64,000 nt of DNA from Primorskyibacter flagellatus (GTDB lineage: Bacteria > Pseudomonadota > Alphaproteobacteria > Rhodobacterales > Rhodobacteraceae). This document shows, one piece after another, positions 8,082 through 16,116 of this stretch. The stretch's first letter is position 1. Every line of letters begins with the position of its first letter. The translations under genes were made by a program, and so were the position numbers. The stretch spans positions 744,001 through 808,000 of the forward strand of contig NZ_BMFJ01000001.1 in NCBI RefSeq assembly GCF_014638275.1, read 5' to 3'. The notes beneath the pieces were generated by a model. The model was not told the origin of the DNA and did not search any database. It saw only the letters and a list, made by a program, of their open reading frames with translations.

Positions 8082-8828
8082 ATGAAACGTCCGATCCTGA
8101 CTTTTGCCGCTGCCGGAATGCTCTCGGCAGGCTCCGCGCTCGCCGATGCGGATCATGTCGTGCTGGTGCACGGCATGCTTATGGATGGCTCTGCCTGGAA
8201 GCCGGTGTACGAACAGCTCGTCGCGCAGGGCGTCGACGTACATGTTGCGCAGCTGCCCCTTACGGGGGTGGAGGACGACCTCGCCGCCACGAAGCGGTTG
8301 CTCGACAGCCTTCCCGGAACGAGCGTGCTTGTCGGCCATTCCTACGGCGGCCTGCTGGTGACGGAGCTTGGTGCCCGCCGGTCCGTGCGCGGCCTCGTCT
8401 ATGTCGCCGGATTCGCGCCTGCACCGGGTGAGAGCCTCGGCGCGCTCAACGCGCAGTATCCGGCGGCGCTGGCAGCGGATGCCAGCGTGGCCTCGGCTGA
8501 CGGGTTCGTCACGCTCAGGCCCGATCCCTTCATTGCCGATGTCGCAACCGGCCTGCCGGAGACGCAGGCACGGTTCCTTGCGGCGTCGCAGGTGGCGACC
8601 TCGGGCAGCGTCTTCGGCTACGAGGTGCGCAGCGCCGGCTGGCAGGAGCGGCCCAGCCATGCGATCGTCGCAACCCGGGACCGCACCGTGTCGCCGGAGC
8701 TGGAGCGGTTCATGTACGACCGGGCCGGGTCCAGGGTGACGGAGATCGAGGCCGGGCACCTTGTGCTGCTCAGCCATCCGGAGGAGGTGGCGGAGGTCAT
8801 CCTGTCCGCCGTGCGCGACGCGGACTGA
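8082..8828 (+). CDS. Exported alpha/beta-fold hydrolase
   Basis: A 248-residue alpha/beta hydrolase with an N-terminal signal peptide (MKRPILTFAAAGMLSAGSALA). Visible family features are the oxyanion HG (VLVHGMLMDGS), the nucleophile elbow VGHSYGG, an acid near RDRTVSPE, and the catalytic His in AGHLVLLSHP. It resembles small esterases of the salicylate-esterase/hydroxynitrile-lyase type; the substrate is unknown. The start at 8082 is set by AAAGGAGA 6 bases upstream. It is divergent from the LysR gene at 7982, its likely regulator. Confidence 0.85.
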   Translation: MKRPILTFAAAGMLSAGSALADADHVVLVHGMLMDGSAWKPVYEQLVAQGVDVHVAQLPLTGVEDDLAATKRLLDSLPGTSVLVGHSYGGLLVTELGARRSVRGLVYVAGFAPAPGESLGALNAQYPAALAADASVASADGFVTLRPDPFIADVATGLPETQARFLAASQVATSGSVFGYEVRSAGWQERPSHAIVATRDRTVSPELERFMYDRAGSRVTEIEAGHLVLLSHPEEVAEVILSAVRDAD

Positions 8829-8830
8829 GC

Positions 8831-9253
8831 CTACTTCCAGCGGTGATAGGTCAGGGCCAGTGTCAGTGCCCGGCCCAGATCCGGGTCCCCCTCGCGATTG
8901 TCGAGGGGGACAAGCACCGCCCGGTCGCCGCGCAGGGACAGGGCGGGCAGTCGGGTGCGGAAGGTGTCGGCCAGCGCGGTGCGGCAGTTGACGAAGACCG
9001 CCGCGTGACCGGGTGCATCCCTGAGCTGGCCAAGGCGGATGGTGCTGCCGCTGCCTGTCGCCTCCGTCAAATAGGCCGGTTCCCCCCATTTCAGCGTCTC
9101 GGTCAGTGGGCCCGCACCGGCGTCCGCTGCTGCGGCGAAGATCTTCGCGCGGACCTCCTCCAGCCGGTGTCTCACCGGCGCGGGGAAGGTGTCGAAGACC
9201 TCCCGCTCCAGCGGGGGCATGACCGGGGGTGCGTTGTCGGAGGTCTCGGGCAT
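8831..9253 (-). CDS. DUF1801 domain protein
   Basis: A 140-residue cytoplasmic protein of the DUF1801 fold, seen in the PAPVRHRLEEVR and ETLKWGEPAYLT segments that mark the family. The biochemical role is not established; related folds occur in frataxin-like and iron-handling proteins. The ATG at 9253 is preferred because CAGGAG precedes it and the reading upstream is not protein-like. It is convergent with the hydrolase gene (2 bases apart), and sodB lies upstream on the other strand, which may be a functional hint only. Confidence 0.7.
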   Translation of the reverse strand: MPETSDNAPPVMPPLEREVFDTFPAPVRHRLEEVRAKIFAAAADAGAGPLTETLKWGEPAYLTEATGSGSTIRLGQLRDAPGHAAVFVNCRTALADTFRTRLPALSLRGDRAVLVPLDNREGDPDLGRALTLALTYHRWK

Positions 9254-9435
9254 CGCGGGCGGCTCCTGTGGTGTTCCTCTACCGCGCCTGTCTGGCGCGC
9301 AGGCGTCGGCCAAATCCCCCGGTTCCGCGCCGCATTGCACATCGCGGATGCGCCGATGCGCGGGGCGAGGGTTGACGTTCCCCCCGGAAAGATAACATCT
9401 AAGGGCAACATTCCCCATGGAAAAGGAGCCGCATC

Positions 9436-10032
9436 ATGGCCTTCGAACTTCCCGATCTTCCCTATGCCCACGACGCGCTTGCCGACCTCGGCATGTCCAA
9501 GGAAACGCTGGAATATCATCACGATATCCACCACAAGGCCTATGTCGACAACGGCAACAAGGCAATTGCCGGGACCGAGTGGGAAGGCAAGTCCGTCGAA
9601 GAGATCATCAAGGGCACCTACGACCCCAAGGCCGTCGCCCAGAACGGCATCTTCAACAACGCCTCGCAGTTCTGGAACCACAACCAGTTCTGGGAGATGA
9701 TGGGCCCCGGCGAGTCCAAGATGCCCGGAGAGCTTGAGAAAGCCCTGACCGAGGCTTTCGGCTCCGTCGACAAGTTCAAGGAAGAATTCTCCGCCGCCGG
9801 TGCGGGCCAGTTCGGTTCGGGCTGGTGCTGGCTGGTCAAGGACGGCGACGCGCTGAAGGTCACCAAGACCGAGAACGGCGTGAACCCGCTCTGCTTCGGC
9901 CAGACCGCGCTGCTTGGCTGCGACGTGTGGGAACATTCCTACTACATCGACTTCCGCAACAAGCGCCCGGCCTACCTGTCGAACTTCCTCGACAAGCTGG
10001 TGAACTGGGAAAACGTCGCCTCGCGGATGTGA
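9436..10032 (+). CDS. sodB: Superoxide dismutase (Fe/Mn family)
   Basis: A 198-residue dismutase that converts superoxide to H2O2 and O2. Metal ligands fit the family: His in LEYHHDIHHKAY, His in FWNHNQFWEMM, and Asp and His in the CDVWEHSYYIDF signature. The AGQFGSGW segment is closest to iron-type enzymes, so sodB is used; the metal cannot be proved from sequence. AAAAGGAG precedes the ATG. A clear terminator follows at 10060, so the gene is likely monocistronic. There is no signal peptide. Confidence 0.95.
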   Translation: MAFELPDLPYAHDALADLGMSKETLEYHHDIHHKAYVDNGNKAIAGTEWEGKSVEEIIKGTYDPKAVAQNGIFNNASQFWNHNQFWEMMGPGESKMPGELEKALTEAFGSVDKFKEEFSAAGAGQFGSGWCWLVKDGDALKVTKTENGVNPLCFGQTALLGCDVWEHSYYIDFRNKRPAYLSNFLDKLVNWENVASRM

Positions 10033-10059
10033 TCCGGGCGGCCACTGGTCAAACGAAAA

Positions 10060-10087
10060 CCCGCCGGAGCACTCCGGCGGGTTTTTT
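10060..10087 (+). terminator. Rho-independent terminator of sodB
   Basis: CCCGCCGGAG pairs with CTCCGGCGGG around a very short loop (nine pairs if a 4-base loop is allowed), followed by TTTTTT, 28 bases after the sodB stop. Confidence 0.9.
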
Positions 10088-10138
10088 CGTCTAGGTGGAG
10101 GCCGGACCGGTAGCGCGGCCCCACGTCTCCGGCACGCC

Positions 10139-10687
10139 TCACAACGGCCAGTTCTCCACCCGCTGGCTCTTCTTCGCCAGCAGTGCAAACACGGGCGACA
10201 TCCAGCCGACCATGCGGCCCGAAAACGCCGGGCGGCCGGTTTCGGCGAGGGTCCGCAGGTTGGTGGCGATGAAGCGCTGCGCGCCCAGCATCTCCTTCTC
10301 CAGCCGTCCGCCGGCGGGGGCGTTTTCGATGATCAGGTCGAACTGCGTGCCGCCCTCCGTCTCCGTCAGCCGGTAGGTGACCGTGGCGGGACCTTCGTCG
10401 ATGTGGGTCATGCGGAAGGTGTGGGAATAAAGGTGCGGGGGGTCGAAGGCCAGTACCTCTCCGACTACCATGGCGATCCGGCGGTTCGGGTGCAGCATCC
10501 GCATCCGCGCGCCGGGTTTCAGCCCGTCCTTCGTGTCGCAGACCGCGCCGAAGAAGAACGGCAGCGCGGTGTCGGTGGCGACGAGGATCGACCAGACGGT
10601 TTCCACCGGGGCCTTGATGAAGGTGCGGTTGCGGTGCACGGCGGGTGCGTTGGCGGGCAGGGGGGTGGTCAGGGAGTCAGACATCAT
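10139..10687 (-). CDS. SRPBCC (AHSA1-like) domain protein
   Basis: A 182-residue protein with an SRPBCC/AHSA1 fold: the FIKAPVETVWSILVATDTA strand-helix start, the central FDPPHLYSHTF strand, and the VTYRLTETEGGTQFDLII strand pair. Proteins of this fold bind hydrophobic ligands; the ligand here is unknown. The start (10687, or the adjacent ATG at 10684) overlaps the end of the ArsR-like gene in an ATGATGTCTGA junction, so the two are translationally coupled. ArsR plus SRPBCC is a recurring bacterial pair, usually taken as regulator plus target. Confidence 0.85.
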   Translation of the reverse strand: MMSDSLTTPLPANAPAVHRNRTFIKAPVETVWSILVATDTALPFFFGAVCDTKDGLKPGARMRMLHPNRRIAMVVGEVLAFDPPHLYSHTFRMTHIDEGPATVTYRLTETEGGTQFDLIIENAPAGGRLEKEMLGAQRFIATNLRTLAETGRPAFSGRMVGWMSPVFALLAKKSQRVENWPL

Positions 10688-11054
10688 TCTTCGGGTCCTT
10701 CCTACGGGCATGGGCCGCTTCGGCCAGGGATTTGAGGGTGAGGGTCTGCTCGGCCCAGGTGGCTGCATAGCTGTCGATCCAGCGCTTGTGGATGGCGTGG
10801 ATCGGTGCCGCGTTGAGGTACAGCCTGCGGCTGCGTCCGTCCTTTTCGCTGATGACCAGACCCGCGGCGGTCAGCACCGCGAGGTGGTTCATCACCGTGA
10901 TCCGGCTGGTGTCGAACCGGGACGCCAGATCCCCGACGCTCAGCCCCGGCCGGTCGCGGAGGATGTCGAGCATCCGCCTGCGGCTGGCATGGGCGAGGGC
11001 GGCAAACACCGCATCCGTTTCGCTGTCGTCGGTATCTGGTTCATATGTAGTCAT
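10677..11054 (-). CDS. ArsR-type winged-helix regulator
   Basis: A 125-residue ArsR-like repressor. The winged-helix core spans about residues 18-80 (ALAHASRRRMLDILRD, then RFDTSRITVMNHLAVL). There is no CXC-type metal site, so it is not a classic arsenic sensor. The first gene of a two-gene operon with the SRPBCC protein. Its own start codon lies inside an inverted repeat (11046-11063), which suggests autorepression, and a 22-bp tandem duplication lies directly upstream. Confidence 0.88.
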   Translation of the reverse strand: MTTYEPDTDDSETDAVFAALAHASRRRMLDILRDRPGLSVGDLASRFDTSRITVMNHLAVLTAAGLVISEKDGRSRRLYLNAAPIHAIHKRWIDSYAATWAEQTLTLKSLAEAAHARRKDPKNDV

Positions 11055-11063
11055 GTAACTACA
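11046..11063. promoter_or_regulatory. Inverted repeat over the arsR-like start codon, candidate operator
   Basis: TGTAGT and ACTACA flank six bases that include the start codon of the gene at 11054. ArsR repressors often bind such dyads near their own start. Confidence 0.4.
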
Positions 11064-11067
11064 TTGC

Positions 11068-11111
11068 TACATAAAGTCAGACCTGTCAATACATAAAGTC
11101 AGACCCGTCAA
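11068..11111. repeat. 22-bp tandem duplication upstream of arsR-like gene
   Basis: Bases 11068-11089 and 11090-11111 are head-to-tail copies (TACATAAAGTCAGACC...) that differ at one base. The unit contains TAAAGTCA. It lies in the promoter region of the operon on the minus strand and may double a promoter element or a regulator site. Confidence 0.8.
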
Positions 11112-11204
11112 CCGGCACATGCGCGCCCGCATCACCACAAGGCGGGAACCCCGCCCATGGCTGTCCCGTTGATCCTTCAGACACCATAATGGAGGACCAG
11201 AGCC

Positions 11205-11432
11205 ATGGCAGAGCGCCACAGATCACAGGACCAGCGCCGGGAGACGGAGGAGGTGCTGGGGGACAAGCCGGAAGACCTCGACGCGCCCGATCAGGGCGGG
11301 GCGAAGGGCGGCAACCTTCAGCGCAAGGTCGGCTCGCGCGATGAGCGCAAACGGCTGGACGAGACCTCCGCGGGGGCGACGCGCCCGCTCGGTCAGGACA
11401 AGAACGACAGCGGCGACAAGGAGAAGGTGTGA
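11205..11432 (+). CDS. Small hydrophilic, probably disordered protein
   Basis: A 75-residue, very charged protein (MAERHRSQDQRRETEEVLGD at the start), with no hydrophobic core and many Asp, Arg, Lys and Gln residues, as in intrinsically disordered stress proteins. GGAGG lies 12 bases upstream of the ATG. Its stop codon overlaps the start of the next gene (TGATG), so it is in an operon with the host-attachment family gene. I do not recognise the family. Confidence 0.7.
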   Translation: MAERHRSQDQRRETEEVLGDKPEDLDAPDQGGAKGGNLQRKVGSRDERKRLDETSAGATRPLGQDKNDSGDKEKV

Positions 11433-11896
11433 TGAGCCGGGATGACTCGATTTCCGTTCCCTACGATGCCTGGGTGCTCATCGCGGACGGCGAAAAGGCC
11501 CTTTTCCTGAAGAACCTCACCGATGAGCAGGACCCGCATCTCGAGGTCGTGCGCAAGGAGGAGCAGGAGAACCCCAAGGACATCGACCAGTCCGCCAACC
11601 GGCCGGGCCGCATGCCTGACAACGGGCCGGGCCAGCGGTCGGCAATGGATGATACGGACTGGCACCAGCTGGCCAAGGAGCGGTTCGCGGATGATCTGGC
11701 CGATCTGCTTTACCGGCAGGCGCACCGGCACAGGTTCGAGAAGATCGTGCTTGTGGCGCCGCCCAAGACGCTCGGCGAGCTGCGACAGAAGCTGCACAAG
11801 GAGGTGGCGGACAAGGTGATCGGCGAGATCCCGAAGACGCTCACCAATCACCCGCTGGACGAAATCGAGGCGGCGCTGAAATCAGAGCCAGCCTGA
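11432..11896 (+). CDS. Host-attachment family protein (PF10116-like)
   Basis: A 154-residue protein matching the family named for attachment of Agrobacterium to plant cells: WVLIADGEKALFLKN near the start, the SANRPGRMPDNGPGQRSAMD middle, the TDWHQLAKERFADDLADLL helix, and the VLVAPPKTLGELRQKL strand-helix. The fold is related to the release-factor eRF1 domain-2-like family; the actual role is unclear despite the name. It starts at the ATG overlapping the previous stop. A terminator follows at 11906. Confidence 0.85.
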   Translation: MSRDDSISVPYDAWVLIADGEKALFLKNLTDEQDPHLEVVRKEEQENPKDIDQSANRPGRMPDNGPGQRSAMDDTDWHQLAKERFADDLADLLYRQAHRHRFEKIVLVAPPKTLGELRQKLHKEVADKVIGEIPKTLTNHPLDEIEAALKSEPA

Positions 11897-11905
11897 CGAC
11901 ATTTG

Positions 11906-11947
11906 CGGGCACCCTTTTCCGCATTCGGAGAGGGTGCCCGGATTTTT
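11906..11947 (+). terminator. Rho-independent terminator
   Basis: CGGGCACCCT pairs with AGGGTGCCCG (10 bp) over a 15-base loop, followed by GATTTTT, 10 bases after the stop of the preceding gene. Confidence 0.85.
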
Positions 11948-12261
11948 GTCTGAGGGATTCCGTGAAGAATTCCTCAGCGGGCCCGGGTGGAGCGGTAAGC
12001 TGGCTCTGCGACACACGCTGTTCCGAAGCTGCTTTCCCGTCCGAAGCGTCAGAAATCGTGGCCCGCGAATCGCCCATTCCGGCGGCGACGCTTCGACTGT
12101 TACGATGTACCCATCAACCCGAAAGCGGCATCATCCCGTCGCAAACTGACCGGCGTTTCGGGTAAACTGGGACAATTCCTCCGGTGTTCCGAATTCCGCT
12201 TGACGCTGGGCAATCCGGTTGCGTCAGATCACGGCGTTTCAACCCTCCGGAAATTTTCCAG
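11948..12261. other. Intergenic stretch with an imperfect inverted repeat
   Basis: No gene is seen. The main structure is CTGAGGGATTC (11950-11960) opposite GAATTCCTCAG (11967-11977), 10 of 11 pairs around six bases. The rest presumably holds the promoter of the VPLPA gene at 12262, but no convincing -35/-10 pair was found. Confidence 0.4.
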
Positions 12262-13029
12262 ATGAAAGCCTTCATTCGCGCCACCCTCGCGGCCCTTTCG
12301 CTGGCCGTGTCCATAGCTCCCGCAACCGCCGCGACCGTTACCCTGACCAGCGTCGACAATGGCTGGATCGACCACACCGGCAGCCTTGATACCGTCGTCG
12401 CGACAAACTCCAGCATCCTCGCCGGGGTCAGCATCGCCCAGAACCGCCGGTTCGCGAACTGGGTGCTGTTCGATCTGGACCAGATCACCGGGACCTCCGT
12501 GACCGCGGCCACTCTGATCTACCGCGGCGGCAACGGGGAGGTCATCAAGAACGGGAACTTCACACTCAACTTCTACCTCGCCGCGGTCCGGCCCGACACC
12601 GCGACCAAGCTGGCGACGCGGACCGGCGGCATCGATGTCTACAACGACGTGAATTTCGAAAATGCCGCGGCCGGGGCCGGGACCTATACCGACCGGCCCT
12701 TCGGCCTTGCCGCGGAAATCACCGACCCCGTGCAGACTCCGATGCCCGAGATCTCGATCACGCTGAACAGCCTCGGGCGTTTCGACATCACGCAGACCAT
12801 GACCGGAACGGACCGCTACTTCGCCTTCGGCGGGTCGGTCTTTGCCACGGCCAGCGGCACCTACGGGCTCTGGTCCTCGTCCGGCGGGCTGGGCGCGGCG
12901 ACGCTGATCCTCGAAGGGCCGGACCTGGCCTATGCCGTGACGACGGGCGCCGTGCCGCTGCCGGCCAGCCTGCCGCTGCTATTGGCGGGGGTCGGCGGGC
13001 TGGCCGTCCTGCGCCGCCGCCGCGCGTAG
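12262..13029 (+). CDS. VPLPA-CTERM protein, DNRLRE-like beta-sandwich
   Basis: A 255-residue exported protein. It has a signal peptide (MKAFIRATLAALSLAVSIAP), a body resembling DNRLRE-type extracellular domains (RFANWVLFDLDQITG, then AATLIYRGGNGEV), and a C-terminal tag: VPLPASLPLLLAGVGGLAVL followed by RRRRA. The tag is the roseobacter VPLPA version of PEP-CTERM sorting, with a motif, a membrane helix and a basic end. The ATG at 12262 gives a proper signal peptide. First of eight such proteins in this window. The function of the mature part is unknown. Confidence 0.85.
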   Translation: MKAFIRATLAALSLAVSIAPATAATVTLTSVDNGWIDHTGSLDTVVATNSSILAGVSIAQNRRFANWVLFDLDQITGTSVTAATLIYRGGNGEVIKNGNFTLNFYLAAVRPDTATKLATRTGGIDVYNDVNFENAAAGAGTYTDRPFGLAAEITDPVQTPMPEISITLNSLGRFDITQTMTGTDRYFAFGGSVFATASGTYGLWSSSGGLGAATLILEGPDLAYAVTTGAVPLPASLPLLLAGVGGLAVLRRRRA

Positions 13030-13031
13030 CC

Positions 13032-13586
13032 TCAGCCGGCGAGCGCCTGCATCGCCGCCTCCGGGTCCGGCACGGCCGTCACCAGACCCTTCAGCGACGG
13101 GGCGGCGAAGCCCTGCGCGATGACGTGGTCGATCAGCGCCAGCAGCGGGTCCCAGAAGCCGTTGCGGTTCAGCAGAACGATCGGTTTGTCGTGCAGACCA
13201 AGCTGCGCCCAGGTCAGGACCTCGAAGAATTCGTCCAGGGACCCGGCGCCGCCGGGCAGGACCACCACCGCGTCGCAGTTCATGAACATGACCTTCTTGC
13301 GTTCGTGCATGTTCTCCGTGACCACGAACCGGCTCAGGTCGCGCTTGCCGACCTCTGCGTTCAGCAGGTGCACGGGGATGACGCCGAAGGTGTCCCCTCC
13401 GGCGGCCTGCGCGGCGCGCGCGACCTCTCCCATCAGCCCGACGTCTCCGGCGCCGTAGACCAGGCGCCAGCCCTGTGCCGCAAGGGCGCGGCCCATGGTG
13501 GCGGCGTCGGCGGCATGGGCGGGATCGGTGCCGGGGCGCGATCCGCAGAAGACGCAGACGGACCGGGCGGGGGTGGGCTGTTGCAT
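13032..13586 (-). CDS. LOG-family nucleotide 5'-monophosphate phosphoribohydrolase
   Basis: A 184-residue Rossmann-like protein of the TIGR00730/LOG family. Its signatures are VCVFCGSRPG near the start, GAGDVGLMGEVARAA, and PGGAGSLDEFFEVLTWAQLG, the PGGxGTxxE active-site motif with Ser for Thr. Family members hydrolyse cytokinin-riboside or purine monophosphates to the base and ribose 5-phosphate. Convergent with the VPLPA gene (2 bases apart). Cytoplasmic; the substrate is inferred from the family only. Confidence 0.9.
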   Translation of the reverse strand: MQQPTPARSVCVFCGSRPGTDPAHAADAATMGRALAAQGWRLVYGAGDVGLMGEVARAAQAAGGDTFGVIPVHLLNAEVGKRDLSRFVVTENMHERKKVMFMNCDAVVVLPGGAGSLDEFFEVLTWAQLGLHDKPIVLLNRNGFWDPLLALIDHVIAQGFAAPSLKGLVTAVPDPEAAMQALAG

Positions 13587-13703
13587 GGGGGATACCTTCC
13601 GGAACCAGTGACTCAGGCGTTTTGACCCGTCTTAGCCTTGTTGATATATGTGCTCAACCGCGCAGGCCGGAGGGGCGGCCCGCGCGCAGGGAAGGGCACG
13701 GGA

Positions 13704-15746
13704 TTGGCAGGATCGGTATCGGGCGGCACGCAGGGGCTGGCCATCGGCGCGGTGGTGACAGTGGCGGTTGTCGCGGTCGGGGCCTGGCTGGCGGGGGTCT
13801 TCGATCCCGCCGCGGGCATCCCGAAAATCGACACATCCGAAATCAGTGCGGGAACTTCGACTGGCGAAGCCACCGGAGACACGACGGCGGCTGAGCCGCT
13901 GGCGGCCGGGAACGCGTCGGAGCAGGACAGCGCGGCTGTAACGGAAGCGCCCGCAAACGAGGCGCCTGTAACCGAAGCGCCCGAAACCGAAACGCCCGCG
14001 CCCGACGCCCCGCGGTTCGACATCGTGCGGGCCGAAGGCGACGGCTCCGTTCTGGTGGCAGGGGTGGCCGCCCCGGGCGCGCGGATACAGGTGCTGGTCG
14101 ACGGTGTTCCGGCCGGAGAGGAAACGGCGGGGCCGGACGGCAAGTTCGTCGCCTTCCTCGATCTGGCCGAGAGCGCCGCGCCGCGCGTTCTGTCGCTGCT
14201 GTCCGGAGAGGCCGGGGCAGAGGTCGCCTCGGCCGCAGAGGTGATCCTCGGGCCGACGGTGGCTGCGGAGGGGTCGGCGCAGGGCGCATCCGGCGAACAG
14301 GTCGCGACAGTCGCGCCGGGCGGGGACGTCACCGTGCCGGGTGGTGGCGGGACCACGGTCGGTGCCGACAGCGTTGAAAACGGGTCGGCGGAGACAGCGG
14401 CTGCCGGAAGCGATCCCGCGCCATCTGCGGCGGGGGTGGAAGGTGCGGCCGGGACAGCGGCGGACACCCGGAGCGGGGCCGGTGCAACCGTAAGCGCTGA
14501 CAGTGCGCGGGACAAAGCGACAGGTTCGGCAGCAGCCTTGGCGGCGAACAGCGCGTCGGAGTCGGAGGGTGCCGTTCCGGGATCGGAAGCGTCGGGCCCC
14601 GGCACCACGGTTTCGGCGGACAATGCGACGTCGCAGGGGAATGGCGACGGGTCAAGCGGGACAGGCGCGGGCCTCGCCGGTGCAGGCGGGGCGGCTTCGG
14701 GCGATGGCGTCACGGGGACCGGCGCTGCGGCCACGACGGGCTCTGGCGTGGTCTTCGCTGGCGAGAGCGGAACCGGCGCAGGCGCTTCGGGGACGGTGGA
14801 CACAAATACGACAGCCCCGGGCGGCACCACGACGGCGGGATCGGCGACAGCCGTGGCAGGCGCGGACACCAGTGGCACGGACGCGCCGTTGTCCGCCGGT
14901 ACGGGCACGTCGGTAGCGGCGAACGGAAGCGCTGATGTTGCGGGCACGGGCGGGACCGAAAACGCCGCCGCCAGCGCCGGAACCGCGGGGGCGGGCGCGA
15001 CCGACACCGTCAGCGCCGCGCAGACCGGTACCGCCGGCACCACCACGGCAAGCAGTGCGACACCCGGCACCACCGGCACCGACTCCGCCGCCGCCGGGTC
15101 GGCGCCCGCGACCGGACCCACAGTCACCGTCTCTTCCGACACCACTCCGCCAGCATCCGGCACAAGCGCACCAGCGACGCCGGACCAGGCCTCCGGCGTA
15201 ACCGCGCCGGCATCCCCTCCGGCTCCGACCGTGCTGCTGTCCGACAGCCAGGGCGTGCGCGTGCTTCAGGGGCCGGGCGGACGGACGGAGGACGTCGCCA
15301 TCGACGCCATCACCTATTCCGGCAGCGGCGCGGTGCGGCTGGCCGGGCGCGGGGCGGAGGGCGGGTTCGTGCGGCTCTACCTCGACGACAAGGCGGTCGG
15401 CCTGTCCGAGATCGGCGCCGACGGTGCCTGGGATGCCGAACTTGCCGACGTGGCGAGCGGCGTCTACCGGCTGCGGGTCGACGAGGTGGCGGCGGACGGA
15501 TCGGTGACCTCACGCGTGGAAACGCCTTTCAAGCGCGAGGCCCCCGAGGTCGTCGCCGGGGCCACGACAACCGCACTGGCGGGATCGGTGACGGTGCAGC
15601 CGGGCTCCACACTCTGGGCCATCGCGCGGGACCGCTATGGCGAGGGTCTGCTCTACGTCCGAGTGTTCGAGGCGAACCGGGATCTCATCCGCGACCCCGA
15701 CCTGATCTATCCGGGCCAGGTCTTCGCCCTGCCGGACCGGGAGTAA
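13704..15746 (+). CDS. Membrane-anchored LysM protein with Ala/Gly/Thr-rich spacer
   Basis: About 680 residues from the TTG at 13704, which follows GGGAAGG; earlier TTG/GTG starts (13638, 13650) are possible. One N-terminal membrane helix (AIGAVVTVAVVAVGAWLAGV) is followed by an Ig-like repeat (PRFDIVRAEGDGSVLVAG), a spacer of roughly 280 residues made almost only of Ala, Gly, Thr, Ser, Asp and Val, a second Ig-like module (AITYSGSGAVRLAGRG), and a C-terminal LysM (VQPGSTLWAIARDRYGEG...NRDLIRDPDLIYPGQVFALP). LysM binds peptidoglycan, so the protein probably bridges inner membrane and wall. Similar proteins are common in Rhodobacterales; the role is unproved. Confidence 0.85.
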   Translation: MAGSVSGGTQGLAIGAVVTVAVVAVGAWLAGVFDPAAGIPKIDTSEISAGTSTGEATGDTTAAEPLAAGNASEQDSAAVTEAPANEAPVTEAPETETPAPDAPRFDIVRAEGDGSVLVAGVAAPGARIQVLVDGVPAGEETAGPDGKFVAFLDLAESAAPRVLSLLSGEAGAEVASAAEVILGPTVAAEGSAQGASGEQVATVAPGGDVTVPGGGGTTVGADSVENGSAETAAAGSDPAPSAAGVEGAAGTAADTRSGAGATVSADSARDKATGSAAALAANSASESEGAVPGSEASGPGTTVSADNATSQGNGDGSSGTGAGLAGAGGAASGDGVTGTGAAATTGSGVVFAGESGTGAGASGTVDTNTTAPGGTTTAGSATAVAGADTSGTDAPLSAGTGTSVAANGSADVAGTGGTENAAASAGTAGAGATDTVSAAQTGTAGTTTASSATPGTTGTDSAAAGSAPATGPTVTVSSDTTPPASGTSAPATPDQASGVTAPASPPAPTVLLSDSQGVRVLQGPGGRTEDVAIDAITYSGSGAVRLAGRGAEGGFVRLYLDDKAVGLSEIGADGAWDAELADVASGVYRLRVDEVAADGSVTSRVETPFKREAPEVVAGATTTALAGSVTVQPGSTLWAIARDRYGEGLLYVRVFEANRDLIRDPDLIYPGQVFALPDRE

Positions 15747-15755
15747 CCGGAGCCG

Positions 15756-16067
15756 TCAGCGGCGATCCGGCGGGGTGTCGCGCAGGCGTTCACTCTGTGC
15801 GCGCATCTGCGTTTCACTCCATCGGCTCAACTTCCGCTTTTGCGACGCCGGATCGTGGCCGAGCCCGAGCCCGAGGCCCCGGTAGTCCTCCCGTGGCCGT
15901 ATCGGCCGAGGCGTCAGGTTGCCGCCGCAGGTGGCGCAGACGTCCCTTAGCACCTCGGTCGCGCAGGCGGCGCAATAGGTGCATTCGTAACTGCAGATGC
16001 GGGCGTCGGGGCTGTCCGGGGGCAGGTCGCGGTCGCACCATTCGCAGTTTGGCCTAAGTTCCAGCAT
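15756..16067 (-). CDS. DUF1272 zinc-ribbon protein
   Basis: A 103-residue cytoplasmic protein. The first half is the Cys-rich DUF1272 module (MLELRPNCEWCDRDLPPDSP, then ICSYECTYCAAC and CATCGG), which supplies at least two Cys4 metal sites. The second half is basic and polar. The ATG at 16067 follows GAGAGG and matches the family start. It diverges from the GlxA-type gene (50 bases apart). Family role unknown. Confidence 0.88.
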   Translation of the reverse strand: MLELRPNCEWCDRDLPPDSPDARICSYECTYCAACATEVLRDVCATCGGNLTPRPIRPREDYRGLGLGLGHDPASQKRKLSRWSETQMRAQSERLRDTPPDRR

Positions 16068-16116
16068 CGTCCTCTCCGTGATGTCGGGGCCTTTGCTAGC
16101 ACCCGGGCGATCTGGC

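Noticed and set aside
13613..15163. 516-residue open frame on the minus strand opposite the LysM protein
   Set aside because: Its product is a Pro/Ala/Val/Ser low-complexity run that mirrors the Ala/Gly/Thr spacer on the plus strand. No domain or ribosome site supports it.
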